Shown one piece after another: positions 1-11,227 of a stretch of DNA of 64,000 bases. Under the pieces are notes generated by a model. That model saw nothing but the letters and a program-made list of their open reading frames with translations, was not told the DNA's origin and did no database searches. The stretch is from Chondrus crispus (Eukaryota; Rhodophyta; Florideophyceae; Gigartinales; Gigartinaceae). A program made the position numbers and the translations under genes. Position 1 is the first letter of the stretch; each line of letters begins with the position of its first letter. The DNA is taken from NCBI RefSeq assembly GCF_000350225.1, contig NW_005179250.1:310001-374000 (forward strand), in the 5' to 3' direction.

Positions 1-366
1 CAGAACCTAAAGGGCGGAGCAGGCGAAAAGCAGCAGGATGACATTCTACGCTTTTCCGGTAAACGGGATAGCGTAGGTATTAAAAATTTTCACAAGCTAG
101 AACCGAAGGAGAAAAAAGGTAGAATGGTGTTTCAGGATCAAAACCTCGATACGAAGGGAACTGTTCTTATTTCCGCTAATGATAAATCAGAAACGGCGGT
201 TGATGATGGCGTCAAGAGCGAATGGGATAGTGGTTTAGATGGAACGGAAAATGAGAATGAAGAACGACTGGTTGGTAGCAGTAGTGGGCAACTGCAGTTG
301 TTGTCCGATGTTAAGTCGATTTCCGGTGGTCATTTTACTGTTAACGTTCACAATCAATACCGTTAG
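1..366 (+). CDS. 3' end of an unrecognised gene
   Basis: The frame is open from base 1 and ends at TAG 364-366, giving at least 121 residues, so the gene begins upstream of the window. The visible C-terminus is hydrophilic and acidic (runs such as DGTENENEE) with Lys-rich stretches and no membrane segment or motif I recognise. It reads like the disordered tail of a larger protein. An internal ATG at 124 need not be the start because the frame continues upstream without a stop. It could be host or transposon sequence; nothing here decides. Confidence 0.45.
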   Translation, partial: QNLKGGAGEKQQDDILRFSGKRDSVGIKNFHKLEPKEKKGRMVFQDQNLDTKGTVLISANDKSETAVDDGVKSEWDSGLDGTENENEERLVGSSSGQLQLLSDVKSISGGHFTVNVHNQYR

Positions 367-2198
367 GTGCTTTCATAAGGGTTAAAAGTGCGTGTCTGTG
401 GCCATGAACTAGCCAGCTTTGATACCAACATCATGGTTTTGCACGGTAGTGCAGCCAGAGCCCTGTGTCTGCACGCTCGTGCAGACATCGTCCCATGTCA
501 GATACGGCCATGTTGTCCAATTGTATCTGCTTTCAGTGCCGCCAGAACGTTTTCTGACATACATCTATGTCCTTCACGAATGTCAAACGCATCCGGGAGA
601 CAAGTGTCCATATTTGCGTTTGAAAGGGATTGGCGGGGGGTGTGAGAGGTTGAGTGAAGGGCGAGAATGGTTAGAAGAGTGGTGATGGTGCTGTGCGGTT
701 GGAGGCCAAAGTGCTACAGAGGCTTTCCAAACTCACGTAAAACTCACATGCTGCATGTTTCGGAGGTCGTGGGAGTTTTGTAAAAGGCGTTGTTTGAAAA
801 TATTTCTGCCAGAAAATTTGATCGAAGCCGTAGTAAAAAGACGTGTTTTTCCGACTTGCAGATATCGTTATTGACAAATATATTCGACTTGTAACTGCTC
901 ATTTATTAGATTTTTCTTCATTTTAACACTCTTTGCGCGAGAGCATTGGGTGATTTTTTGCTGGCGTGAGTTCCGGCTCCTGTACGCTCCTCGAAAAAAG
1001 TATAGGACCACGTCGGGGGACCGGTGCACATCAGCCTACTGGCATCTGACAGTAAGGGCAGAATATGCTGATACACTTGAATTGTACTCCAATATACCGC
1101 ACCCGTTTTTAAAAATATCTCATGATGTGGTCACCAAATATAGAAATACAACATAGGACCAATGTTTCAGGCGAGATTAGTATACCAATGTTTCAGGCGA
1201 AATTGGTATAGAACTAAAAGATACATTTACCGGTAAGAGGTGCTGTATTCCTAGTAACGTGTCGGGCCACCATTATTTTCCATGACAACGACACAACGAA
1301 GCTGCATGTACTCACAAAGACGCCTGCGAACGTCACCTGATATACCATAGCAGCAACTAACAAGAGGTCTTGCAGACACTTACTAAATACGTCGAAAACC
1401 ACCACACGGGTCTTTATAAACAATCACCTTCAATGTAAGATAAAGTTGATGTTGATTAAGGTACAGTTTGTGCACTAATCCACCCTCAAATGAGAAGACT
1501 GAGCATATACTTTAGAGCTACCCTTCTCCCTAAAAGATTTGGGGTAACAGTAAATGGTCACAATTGGCCGGTGAGAGTAGTACTCCGGACGATGCGTCAC
1601 GGCTTAGAAAAAACGATTAAAATGGGCATGGATGGGGGTTCTTCAAACGATTTGGATAGGCAGGTGTGAGAAGCATAATATTTAGGTACAGCAGTATTAA
1701 TTAAGAATCTATGTATAATGCTTTCGGGCGCAGAAGGGCCGAAATGTTTCTCAAGGTTGTCCATCTTTCTTTTGTGTGAAACTTCAGAGGGTTTCACCTT
1801 ATTATACAAACTTTGTGCCCCTCTTTGTATGGTAATTTTTGAAGTTTGAAGAGCCTTCATGGAATTATGGTCCGAGTAAAGACAACATTTATCAAATTAG
1901 TGAAGGCGAATTGAGTAGCAGTACATAAATTACAGTAGACATGTATGTAGACCCGATATAATAGTGTGGGGACTTGAGGTCAAGTTTTTGGTGACGGGCC
2001 CGCAGGGTGCATACGTAGGCGATCATCCTGGCTCTGACGATAGCGCTTCTGTATAGCTGCTCTCCATTGTGACGCATCTGTGCCGCGGGTGTACCTGCGG
2101 TTCTTTGACCGACGATAGGCATCTCCGTACCCTTTACGCAATAGATTAGACGCGATGTGGAAGTTTTTCAACGACAAAGTCGGAGCCGGAAATATATC
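367..2198. other. No supported gene
   Basis: Only short, unrelated frames are present and none has a recognisable motif. The stretch contains a small tandem repeat (listed separately). Its right end abuts the degenerate transposase on the minus strand, and short minus frames at 1892-2177 may be that element's eroded downstream sequence. Confidence 0.5.
1158..1209. repeat. Tandem repeat, 2 x 26 bp
   Basis: Two adjacent copies of a 26-bp unit beginning ACCAATGTTTCAGGCGA differ at only two or three positions. No function is evident. Confidence 0.8.
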
Positions 2199-3440
2199 CT
2201 AGTTCCCTTGTACATAGCGGTACTTCGTTGCCATTAATTCCGAAAGGGTGCAGAGGCCTCCAAGAAAAGTTCTCCACAATAATTTCATCGGACAAAATCT
2301 GCTGGTTCTCTTCTTGTTGCACGATAGTTTGGTGACCATGGCGCGGTTTCGTATAAGGATTAATCGCACCAAAACCCCCCTAGCCCCTTGATACCCTATT
2401 TCGACCCGCAACTCCCACTTCCCTCCATGCCGCTCCGTCCCAGGTCCTAGGTGCGCAGTGTTTAAATCATTCGGACACTTCTGTAGTACAATTCCGTACC
2501 ACAAGCCCCCGGGGAGGTGATAACCGCGCGGGAGTGGGGGTGCTACTGTAGCGAGCTGGCGTACACTCGCTCGCCGCCGTGTACAGTAGTACTCCAAGGG
2601 CCCGACGTGGGACAGCCGGTAGCAGCGGGCGTGGCCACGGGTAACACGCGGTACAACCGTCGGCCGAGATCGTGGCGACGTTCACACGTGTATAGTCCGT
2701 ACGGTGGCTAACTAGTAAGTACTAGTTAATGGTACAAATTAATAAATTGAGTACAGTAGCTGGCACACAATAAGTGGCAGCTACTGTAGAGGGACAGGTG
2801 TCCTGGGGTCCCAGTTAGGGGTTAAGACCGGGGACCCCTGCTCGTCCCAGTAAAGAGGAGGCAGACTCGCCTCCCTTCCGTTTACGGCTAAGTGCTAACA
2901 TCGTTTCGGTTTTTCTTTAGTCTCAGGCTTCTAACCCGTGACCGGCCGTCCGGATCTATCACCACCGACTGGCTGCGCGTCACCGGCCACGTGAGCCTTC
3001 CCTCTTTTCGAGTCCTTCCGTACGGTTTGCGTTCGCGCGTGGGTAACCCAGCGGCGCGCGCTCCCTTACCTCTAACCCTCCTCGTTTCCGAGTGGTCCGG
3101 ACCCAGGTAGTTATACCACAACTTTGTCAGAGCGTGCTCATGAAAATCCACCATCTTGTGCATGATTTCTGTATCGGAGACTGCACCTGGATAATGCGTA
3201 CTACATAGAACGGCTGGCCCATTTCGCAGTACGGATAACTCCAGTTTCAATCCATAGAGATGATGCTTCTCTGAAAACAATTTCCTTACCTCCTCCATTG
3301 TTCTAGAGGGTGTATTGAAATGCTGAGACGTGACTTCTTTCGCATAGCGATCAAAAGGGAAGTTCGTGAACCTTTTTCTCATTGAGCGCAGCATGGAGTA
3401 ATCCTTCTCGGCCTTGATGACGAGCGTAACAAAAAATTAT
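2199..3440 (-). pseudogene. DDE transposase fossil split by a solo LTR
   Basis: On the minus strand, residues around KHHLYGLKLELSVL and HYPGAVSDTEI match the middle of DDE_Tnp_4-like (PIF/HARBI1-related) transposases, where a KHxLYGxKxE[VL]SVLPxG block precedes a GxVSD block. Further downstream, at 2199-2480, another frame has a GYQGA block and a degenerate terminus of the type IIVENFFGRLCTL. The two halves are separated by the solo LTR at 2482-3120, which accounts for the interruption. Frame changes in the downstream half and loss of a clean first catalytic Asp show the gene is dead. The N-terminus is not recognisable. Family level is moderately sure; the subfamily is not. Confidence 0.6.
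2482..3120 (+). mobile_element. Solo LTR of a gypsy family
   Basis: The segment starts TGTAGTACAATTCC and ends TTATACCACA. Over most of its length it is the reverse complement of the LTRs at 18365-18958 and 29635-30229, so it is a diverged relative inserted in the opposite orientation. It is flanked by ACTTC (2477-2481) and ACTTT (3121-3125), a five-base target duplication with one change. No internal region is attached, which fits LTR-LTR recombination. It sits inside the transposase fossil, so it came later. Confidence 0.85.
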
Positions 3441-4137
3441 TAGCAGTGGTCTACATAAACTTCATCACAAGCCGCTCAAAGGACGCTGGTATCTGTTATA
3501 CTCTAGCCAAGAAGTCCTAGCTACAGCCGTGTTTCAAAACAGTAAGAAACATCAAAAACATGTCCTTGGGTTTATGCAAAGACCGTCTTCCACATCCAAC
3601 ATTCCAGTTTGTTGCGACGTGTTCTTGGATCATGTCAACGAGGGCTATCGACGGTCATGAGCTGATCTACATCGAAGTGGGTCGTCTTCATGATCGAAAC
3701 CGAACCGCCTTGCTGGCATAATATGTCAAGTATCAGAGCACCAGAATCGTTGTCTTCATTGGTATCCGACAATCAAACAGCTTTGGAGTAATTGGCGAGG
3801 TCCTTTTCACGGCCAATGGCGGCATCAGCCAACATCCGAAGGGCATCAGAAACGTTTTTGGGGTTCATTTGGAAGATGGAGGTGATATGGAAGCAAGGAA
3901 CCATGTTGACCGTTTTCGTTCTGGGATTCGACGGGGGTTTGTGCAGAGACATGCACATCTCGAAAAGACTTTCGTCTCTTCGATTTCGCGTCTATTCTTG
4001 TGGTGTTACCACATCCATGCCGAGAAGATTCAAATTCTGCAAAAAGGAATATTTCTCGCTATGCGTCGTTTTTCTGATATACTTTAGTAATATACTATTT
4101 TCAATTTATCTGTTCTAGACTCATAATTATTTTCTAT
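3441..4137. other. No supported gene
   Basis: Short open frames exist on both strands (for example 3773-3958 minus and 3792-4118 plus), but none has a motif I can name. The stretch lies between two minus-strand transposase fossils and may hold the eroded N-terminal part of the first. Confidence 0.4.
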
Positions 4138-4978
4138 TGAATACGGTAACCACGGCGCCTCTCGGTAACCAATGAGAAGGTCTAATTCTTGGCCGGATGT
4201 AAATTGGCCTTGATTATGATAGACTAAACGGGCCAATATGCCGCAGACGTTCTCGATAGGGTTAAAATCAGGAGATCGGGCCGGAGTGACGCGTAGCCAT
4301 CATTTGAATATAACTAACCTTTGTTTAATGACTCTCATGCGTTGCTGCATTGTCCTGATGAAGAATAAACGTATGTGTAACTGTATGTCTAACTATATCC
4401 TTGGCAAATGGGAGCAATCCTTCCTCCGAAACGTTGCAGAAAATTTTTGAGTCCTGCTTTTCATTTCTAAAACAAAAGCAGGGGTGCCATCGTACGCGAT
4501 TGTTCCCAGTATCATCACTGACTGATCACCTTGATGGCGCGTAGAAAAGTATCATGGTTCTGTCCTCATATGCGGACAGTGTGCGAATTCTTCGGGGCCA
4601 TCCATTTCAAACTCCTTTTCATCACTGAATGTTACATCCTTATCAGACAGAGGCCAGGTCACGTGTCCTCTCCGCCGCTCATACGTTAGTTTCTATGATC
4701 CTCCGTTAGTGCCGGAACACATTTTGTTTTCTCATAAGTGAGGTGACCACTACAAGACATTAGCTCCAAGATACGACGAACAGCGACGAACAGTTCCAGC
4801 GTAGTCTGAAGCTGCCAAGCGGTATAGTCACTCGTTTATTCATGTCTAAACTGTGCGCGAAGCTGAGTATTTGAGATATCTTTCGGCCGCCTCAGCTTTT
4901 TCGTTTCATTTTTGACTCCTTGGCCTGTTCAAATGCTATAGACAGCCGTCTCAGACTTTCGGATGAAGTAGAGTTCAT
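4138..4978 (-). pseudogene. Tc1/mariner transposase fossil
   Basis: Reading the minus strand from an ATG at 4978, several frames together give the Tc1/mariner signature. An FSDEKEFEMDGP block carries the first catalytic Asp (about 4600-4625). It is followed by an ILGTIAYDGTPAF block, and then by PARSPDFNPIENV (about 4240-4285), the family's third catalytic block; the usual Trp after ENV is Cys here. Multiple stops and frame shifts make it inactive. I did not locate terminal inverted repeats. Confidence 0.7.
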
Positions 4979-7900
4979 ATTGCTGATCAGCAATCTTGCG
5001 TTCAGGGATTAGAGTTGCGCTAGAGAAAGGATGCTCCCTTTTTTGTTCCGGCAAAGGGGTAGATCCTCCCAGGCTTTGTAATAATAGTCAAGGATCGGGG
5101 ATTGAGACAGATGTATAAATGTGGAAATATTGTTTAACGTTTTTTGGAGTAGTCTGTATATTATCGTACGCCTGGAGACCTTCACTTTTCTTGGCCTTGT
5201 ACAAATTTCGTGCGAAATAAGAAGAGGACCAAGAAGAGGGGACACTCATCCGTTTGGTTTTGCGCACTGTTTTGTGCACTAGAAAGCGTATTTCTATCTG
5301 ATTGGTAGTTTTAAATGTCCATGACAATTCCTGGTTCTGAAGCGCAACGGCTTACACTGCAAAGAAAAATCTGGTGTGGTCTGTAACTTATTTCGTGCAG
5401 TGTACAGTTCAATTTGGACTAGTTCATCCTTGAGAAGCTACAGAATTTCTTGAGAAAGAGAGCTGTTCATCGCTGGATGGCTCGTGGCAACCAGCACTTC
5501 AGTCTTACAAATAAGAGGACATGCCAACGCTTGCAAACGGCCAGCAGACCCTTCGGGGGATACATCCATGGCATCTGTTTCCTCATCCCCAGATCCCTCA
5601 GCTACATTATCACTGTCCAAAACGCATGAGACAGCATCACGATTAAAATTGTCCTCAGTCACTGAGTTCAGAAACATCCAAACTATCAATAACGAATCAA
5701 TCTTAAGTCTCCTGGGATCTTTGGGCAGGTGCTCCAAAACGCCATTGACCCATTATGGCTGTGATATTGAACGGTTTGTACAGTATGCCCCACTTCGAAC
5801 ACTTTTCTCAATAGATTTAAGATAGTCACCGCCCTGGCGCTTTGCTTCCGGACACCGATGCGCAGGCTGCGTATTATGTATTTGTAACGGAGTTCCCCTG
5901 TGTGGCAGCTTGACACTTTTAACACAGTCCGTGACAGATAATTAAGCAGCGTGAAGTTCTTCTTTTTGGTAAAGTGCCAGTATCTTACAACTGAACCAAC
6001 CATTAATGACACCCTTTCTCGACACGAGGTTCCACGCTGTTGGAATCATACGCACTGTATCATATATGGCCACTACCTTTGACAGGCTTAATGGCTCGCG
6101 AGACTCAACGGGTCTTTCCATTTGTACATTGACATACTCGAGTACGTGATAAATCAAGAACCGCCTAAATGAAGCTTTAGGAGATCTTCCAATATGACAG
6201 AGAGCACAAATGTACTTCTTACCACTGTGGAATAAGTCACATGTGGAGCGCCACCAGCACGACAGTGCGTAGTACGGGCATGTCCCTCCAGCACAACCCC
6301 CTGCCCAGAGAAGTAGTATAAGTAGATGCAAAAGAAAAGGCATGTGTAAAGGGTCACGAGATTCCCAGCTTTCATAGTTTATGGTTCCCTCCGCATTTTT
6401 GCGCACGATCCAACCCCTACCGCCCATATCTAAACCTTTTCTGCTCTTCCACTAACACGGCGCCCCCAATCCAACCCACACGCCCTGATTGGCGCATCAC
6501 AAGGCAATCGCTAACACACTATCCTCCCTAAACCTCTCCGCAGACCCGCTACGACTACGACTCTGACTTTCGAACACGTCGCTATACTCCGGGCGATATA
6601 CTTACAAATTAGCTACCATCACCTTCCTTTGTTTCTTTGTTTTCGTTTGTATTCGTTCTGTTTTATTTTATTTTTGATTATGTTAAGGACACTACCACGC
6701 ACAGCGGAGATCTGTCAGCAAGTCTGCAAGAAACTCAGAGTATTGAAAGAAGAAGGAAAATACTGTCGACAGCGCAGCTGTCAACGACAGACCTGAAAGG
6801 GGAGCATGGAGGCCCACGTGGTTACCGTCTCGTGAACGTCCGAGGGTGATAAGAGGAAGAGTGAGGGCTATTGTGACAAGATCCGGTGCGTCAACGAGGA
6901 TAGATGAGGATGATCAGGAGTCAGAGTGGACCCATTTCAGTTCTATCTATGATGTCGATCCGCTAACTGCGCCCGACGTAACGGCAGAAGCATTTGTATC
7001 ACGCCGGCCATGCTTAAACCTCATCGGGATAACCTCTCTTCCCTTTTTGATGTTTTGTTTTATTTATTATTCTTTATGTTGTTGATGTCGAGGATGTGGT
7101 CCCCAAAATCCCCCAAAGAATTTACCAGGAAGAAGGACGACCTAACTGAGAGGAGGATCCCGGGCCAGGAAGCCAACAGCGTGGTGAGCCCCAGGAGTTT
7201 CGACGAGTAAGGTCGAAAGGGGACGCCGTCACTAAGATCTGCATGAACAACGCGCACATGTGCCGTTGGCAGAAAGAGAGTAAATTCCGCAAAATATGAA
7301 GGTGAACAGCGACCAAAGCCCACTTGGATCGTGAGAAATTGACAAGGCACTGCCAGGAGAGGGAACATCATAGGCAAACAGTGAATGCGAGACGGCCACA
7401 GTGAGCGCGAATATTGTTCATAGTGGGAAGAAGCCCTACACCCCCGACTTTCGCAAGTCCCGGTGATTCCAGAGGATCGATTGTTGTTTTGAACACACGT
7501 TCCACCAATGCAGAGATCCCGTTCACATTCGGTTTTTGTGCGCAAATTGACCTACGAGTTAGAATGGGTAACCTCAAAGAGGATAGACACCGCACGAGGC
7601 TGTCCGTCGGACAGGCGAAAAAAGGGGCATGACCCAGACGGTAGCTTATTGAGAAGCAGTCAATACCAATTGCGAGACGTATGAACGGACCTGTATGACG
7701 AACCTTGCTCGTCCCCTCAACTATTTATGAACCGCCACAAGAAGATAGTACCCTGCCGCCTCGGCGTGGCACGAACCACATGGCACGGCCAAAAGGTCAA
7801 TCAATTTTCATGTAAGCAAAGAGGGGTTCGAGCGGTCTTTTTGCAGCCTCAAAGTCCGCCACCTTAGGTGCAAACTCACCAATAAGAGGGAAGACCGAAA

Positions 7901-8034
7901 CGAGCTCATGGGCAACGTCATGGACGTTTCACTACCCATCGGACCATGAACCAGAGTCAGTGAACGTAAGAGATGAAGTTAAAGAAGGTGAGGGCGAAAC
8001 TTACGTCGCCAAGACTGGGAAAATGTATCAATCA
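4979..8034. other. About 3 kb with no supported gene
   Basis: Minus-strand frames at 5438-5737 (acidic, DSDNVAEGSGDEET) and 5942-6427 and several shorter plus frames are open, but they carry no known motif, overlap one another and lack support from context. Pyrimidine-rich tracts at about 6610-6670 resemble LTR or leader sequence, but no paired repeat is visible in the window. I see no RNA gene. Confidence 0.4.
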
Positions 8035-8440
8035 TGAGATGTACAGCTGTACAGCTATACAAGTGTACAACAGCAATGCAAGCTGATCATGAAATTTGAT
8101 CTCCTGTTCAATTTACTGTAGATGATAATGCTGTAATTGCATGGCAGATGCATTCTAAGTCGACTTAGAATGCATCTGCCATGCACTCCTCTTCAAGGTA
8201 TTGCCGTGCTTATACTGCAAATAACGTAGCATACATCCACATCCCCTATCCTTTGTTCTCGCATGAACCTTGAGCAGTGTACTTAAGCTGAACTCCCTCG
8301 CGTCGCTTTGTAGAGGCCAGGGCCTTAGCACAGCACTACCTTAACATCGGATAAAAGAAATCTAAGGCACCTTTCCTACTTGCTGCAACCCTCAACTCGC
8401 CGCCTTCATAATTCACTCAGCCTGCCCCTCTAACTAAATA
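8035..8440 (+). repeat. 5' LTR of outer copia
   Basis: It matches the split 3' LTR from TGAGATGTACAGCTGT to CCCCTCTAACTAAAT. It differs mainly around 8138-8185, where a 48-bp perfect palindrome replaces about 60 bp of unrelated sequence in the other copy. The 3' boundary is set by the primer-binding site that follows and is uncertain by a few bases. Confidence 0.75.
8138..8185. repeat. 48-bp perfect palindrome in 5' LTR
   Basis: Twenty-four bases on each side of GTCGAC pair without mismatch. The left arm is normal LTR sequence, also present in the 3' LTR at about 13967-13985. The right arm is its inverted copy and is absent from the 3' LTR. Confidence 0.95.
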
Positions 8441-8452
8441 GTTATGGGCCCA
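8441..8452 (+). promoter_or_regulatory. Half-tRNA-iMet primer-binding site
   Basis: GTTATGGGCCCA directly follows the 5' LTR. It corresponds to the primer-binding site of Drosophila copia (GGTTATGGGCCCAG), which pairs with the anticodon region of initiator Met tRNA rather than its 3' CCA end. The site is seen directly; the priming mode is inferred from this resemblance. Confidence 0.65.
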
Positions 8453-8658
8453 TACCTACCCTCGCGTCCCAAATTCTCTTGGAACGTCAAGAATGCGCCA
8501 TGGACTTAAGCCATAGGAGCGCAAGAAAATTACTGCAAGTCAGTTGTGCTATGAAAATCGTTTCACGACAAGCTGTCAGCGACAAACAGCAAAAAGATTC
8601 CTAACGAACTGCAAGGGATTATTTTGAATTCTCAGCTTTTTGTCGAACAGTACACCTG

Positions 8659-8688
8659 ATTGAAAAGGTCCCATGGGACCTTTTCAAT
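8659..8688. repeat. 30-bp perfect palindrome
   Basis: The segment centred on CCATGG reads identically on both strands for 30 bases (ATTGAAAAGGTCCCA and its complement). It lies at the start of the gag remnant. Confidence 0.95.
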
Positions 8689-9342
8689 TAGGGTTACTGC
8701 TCGACTTGCAGAAATGATATCTTCGTCTGCAGACGAAGAAATCATTTCTGCAAATGGAGCAATGGCAGTAGCAAAATGCATCTACAAGTTTGACCCGCTT
8801 TCTGTTGACATGGACACCTTTAACAAATTTAACCACTTGTTGCGGATTATTCGTGGATACAACGAGGTCTTCGTTGACTATTAATCTCGTTTTGAGGCTG
8901 CAGTATACTGATGCCAGGGCTCTACTTCTTCTCTTCCGGGATCTTTGGTTGGATTTATCACGATAGAAAGAGCGACTCTAGACGACACTCAGCGAGTCTC
9001 TACTTTCTCAGCTGTGACTCCCAGATCGGAAGACCGTGAAACTTCCCACGATAATATCACAAATCTTCTAAACAAAATCAAATATGAAGAGTTCGCATCA
9101 ATAATCCGCTTTTTGACAAGGTTCAGTATCAAGCATCAATTGCCAGCCCAACCAACCAATTCACTCTCAGAGCCAACTCGTCACATTATCGCCCACCTTC
9201 AAACTATCGCCCGCCGCGATACTCGCAGAATAGAAAGTTCAAGCATCGCCTATCTCCTGAGCAAATTGCTGCCCTGAAAAAAGTCTCTACGTGTAAGTCT
9301 TGTAAGCCGAAAGGACATTGGGCAGGTGATAAAGAGTGTAAG
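8660..9342 (+). pseudogene. Outer copia gag remnant
   Basis: Broken plus-strand frames (about 8660-8884 and 8945-9277) precede a zinc knuckle at 9292-9339 that reads C-K-S-C-K-P-K-G-H-W-A-G-D-K-E-C. The spacing is CX2CX4HX6C, two residues longer than usual before the last Cys. The knuckle is in a different frame from the ORF before it, so gag is frameshifted. Two palindromes disrupt its start. The protein would have formed the virus-like particle of the element. Confidence 0.6.
8706..8753. repeat. 48-bp near-perfect palindrome
   Basis: The segment is centred on CTGCAG, and one mismatched pair (8719/8740) interrupts otherwise complete self-complementarity. It lies 18 bp downstream of the 30-bp palindrome, in the gag remnant. 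Confidence 0.93.
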
Positions 9343-9429
9343 AACAGTAGTACCTGCCTCTCCAATGATACTGAAAGACACATTGAAACCAAAACAAATA
9401 GAGGCTCTACTGGCACAGTTACATTTCAT

Positions 9430-10113
9430 ATGGCCACTTTCAGCAACAAAGACCATCCCAGTACCGGTGCAGCTCATAGTCACACTCAAGCAGAAAATGG
9501 CAACACAGTTCAGCTAGGCCCTTTACTATATGATGGCGTTGCACACAGTGGCATGGGTCTAGAAGAATTTTTGTTACTGAAAGACACCACAATGCAGACA
9601 TTGAAAGACAAGCTCAAGCCGTTACCTGCTGCAGTTGCGAGTAGGCCTTTTTGGCACTATGGTTCAGGAAACCATTCAAGCTCCCGCAGAAAAATTACTG
9701 GCTCTATCCTCTTAAGTTTGCTCTCTGACCAGATCGTCAAAATTGAGATCAGACACTTAATCATGGAAGGATCGTCGCCATGGATTATTGGACGCAATGT
9801 CACTCGCCATGCTGACATTATTCAGCGCAAAGGAAACTTCTCACAGTTTTCCCGGCCGCAAAGCAATGCTACGAGCGCACTGCAGCTGATCAATCATGAC
9901 TTTCACAGCTATTTGCCTAGCGACATATTTTTCATGATAAGCATGTCTCAGTACAAGATCCAAGATCCACAGCCACATGCACCCTTTACGCCTCTGCCGA
10001 GATACTATGGAGCGAAAGAAAAAATTTATTCAACGTGTCCATGCCCACACGTGCGGTCATTCAAACTTTGTAGACATCAAGCTTCTCTTACAGAGAAATA
10101 TGATTTGGGATGA
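9430..10113 (+). pseudogene. Outer copia protease/pre-integrase region
   Basis: A 227-codon frame lies between the gag zinc knuckle and the integrase. It contains a SSPWIIGRNVTRHADI stretch, which sits where copia polyproteins have the end of the protease region, but I see no intact D[ST]G active site. The frame ends before the integrase begins in another frame, so the polyprotein is broken here. Confidence 0.5.
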
Positions 10114-11227
10114 GCAGTATATTTCTTTTCTTTCTAATTTAATGGAATCCTGTCACCATTGCCATTTCGTATCTTTACCTACGCTGAATCGTGCTGCCTC
10201 ACTCTGTTCTATATCAGCTCATTTTAGTGATGTCGTCTCCATTTGACCTTTTTTTCTGAATGACCTCAACCTTTTCCCTGTGGTGGACTATCAAACAAGA
10301 TATTCTGCAGGCTCTGTTATCCTCAGTACATTTATGATTAATGCTATTCATGTCTTTGCATTGCGCTGGATCTATGCTTTTTGGTCACCAACTGCTGTCC
10401 GAGGTGACAAGGCTTTCCATAACGCTCAATTTTTGCAGTATTTGAACTCTCATAGGATCAAGTTTCGCCCAATCCCTCCGCGCCGGCATAGCAAAAACGC
10501 TGCAGAAACGAAGCACAGACTCATCAGAGATATATTTCTTCTGCGTCTCTCTGCTAATCGGAACAAATCGAAGCCGCTTCTACCCATTCAGTCTATCCAT
10601 ATCTCGAATAAGTTATACGGAAATGACATAGCCTCAGCGCACGAGCTGGCAAACGGATATACCCGTCCTGTCAGTCATATTTCCTCGCCAGTGGCATTAC
10701 CAACTGAGATCTGCAGTGCGCATGAGCAGCTCCAATCAAAGAGAAAGCTCAAAACAAATATTTTGCAAGTCGGTGATACTATCCAAGTATTTTTGAAGTA
10801 CGCACAGCTGAAAAGAGGACATCGGTCCATGCCTACACCTGTCCTGAAATTTGACCAAAAATCACAAACAGTCACCGTCTTTGGTTCTAAAGGAAAGTAT
10901 GTACAAGCAGCAGTTGAAGATACCAGACATGCCTATTTGCCAGGTAATGACTTTTCTAGCGCGGTTCAGGAAGCACTGCATGCTTTCGGGCGTTCTATGT
11001 TACAAGAAATTGAGGAGTTGCACGATGAGCAATCTTTGGCTATCAGCAATTACCACCTTCTCGCCCTTCCGATGCGCAATTCGACGGCATCAATGATAAC
11101 GCCCTACTTCACGGTGACACAGATGAGGCCGAAGGCACCAACAGCAGCACGGCAAGCAAATATTTGTCCACACCACAACGCAATGCAGTTACATACAAGC
11201 CTGGTTGCTCATCAGTACACCCCATGA
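10114..11227 (+). pseudogene. Outer copia integrase
   Basis: The frame at 10280-11227 holds the core of a copia integrase: VDYQTRYSAGSV (first Asp region), VRGDKAFHNAQF (second Asp) and PPRRHSKNAAETKHRLIRD (Glu region, with the copia-type PPRRHxKN motif). The part upstream of 10280 is frame-shifted. The enzyme would have joined element cDNA to the chromosome. It is one of the better-preserved pieces of this old element, although the polyprotein as a whole is dead. Confidence 0.75.

Noticed and set aside
5942-6427. 161-codon minus-strand frame as a gene
   Set aside because: No motif, mixed hydrophobic and Cys-rich text, and overlapping frames of equal quality.
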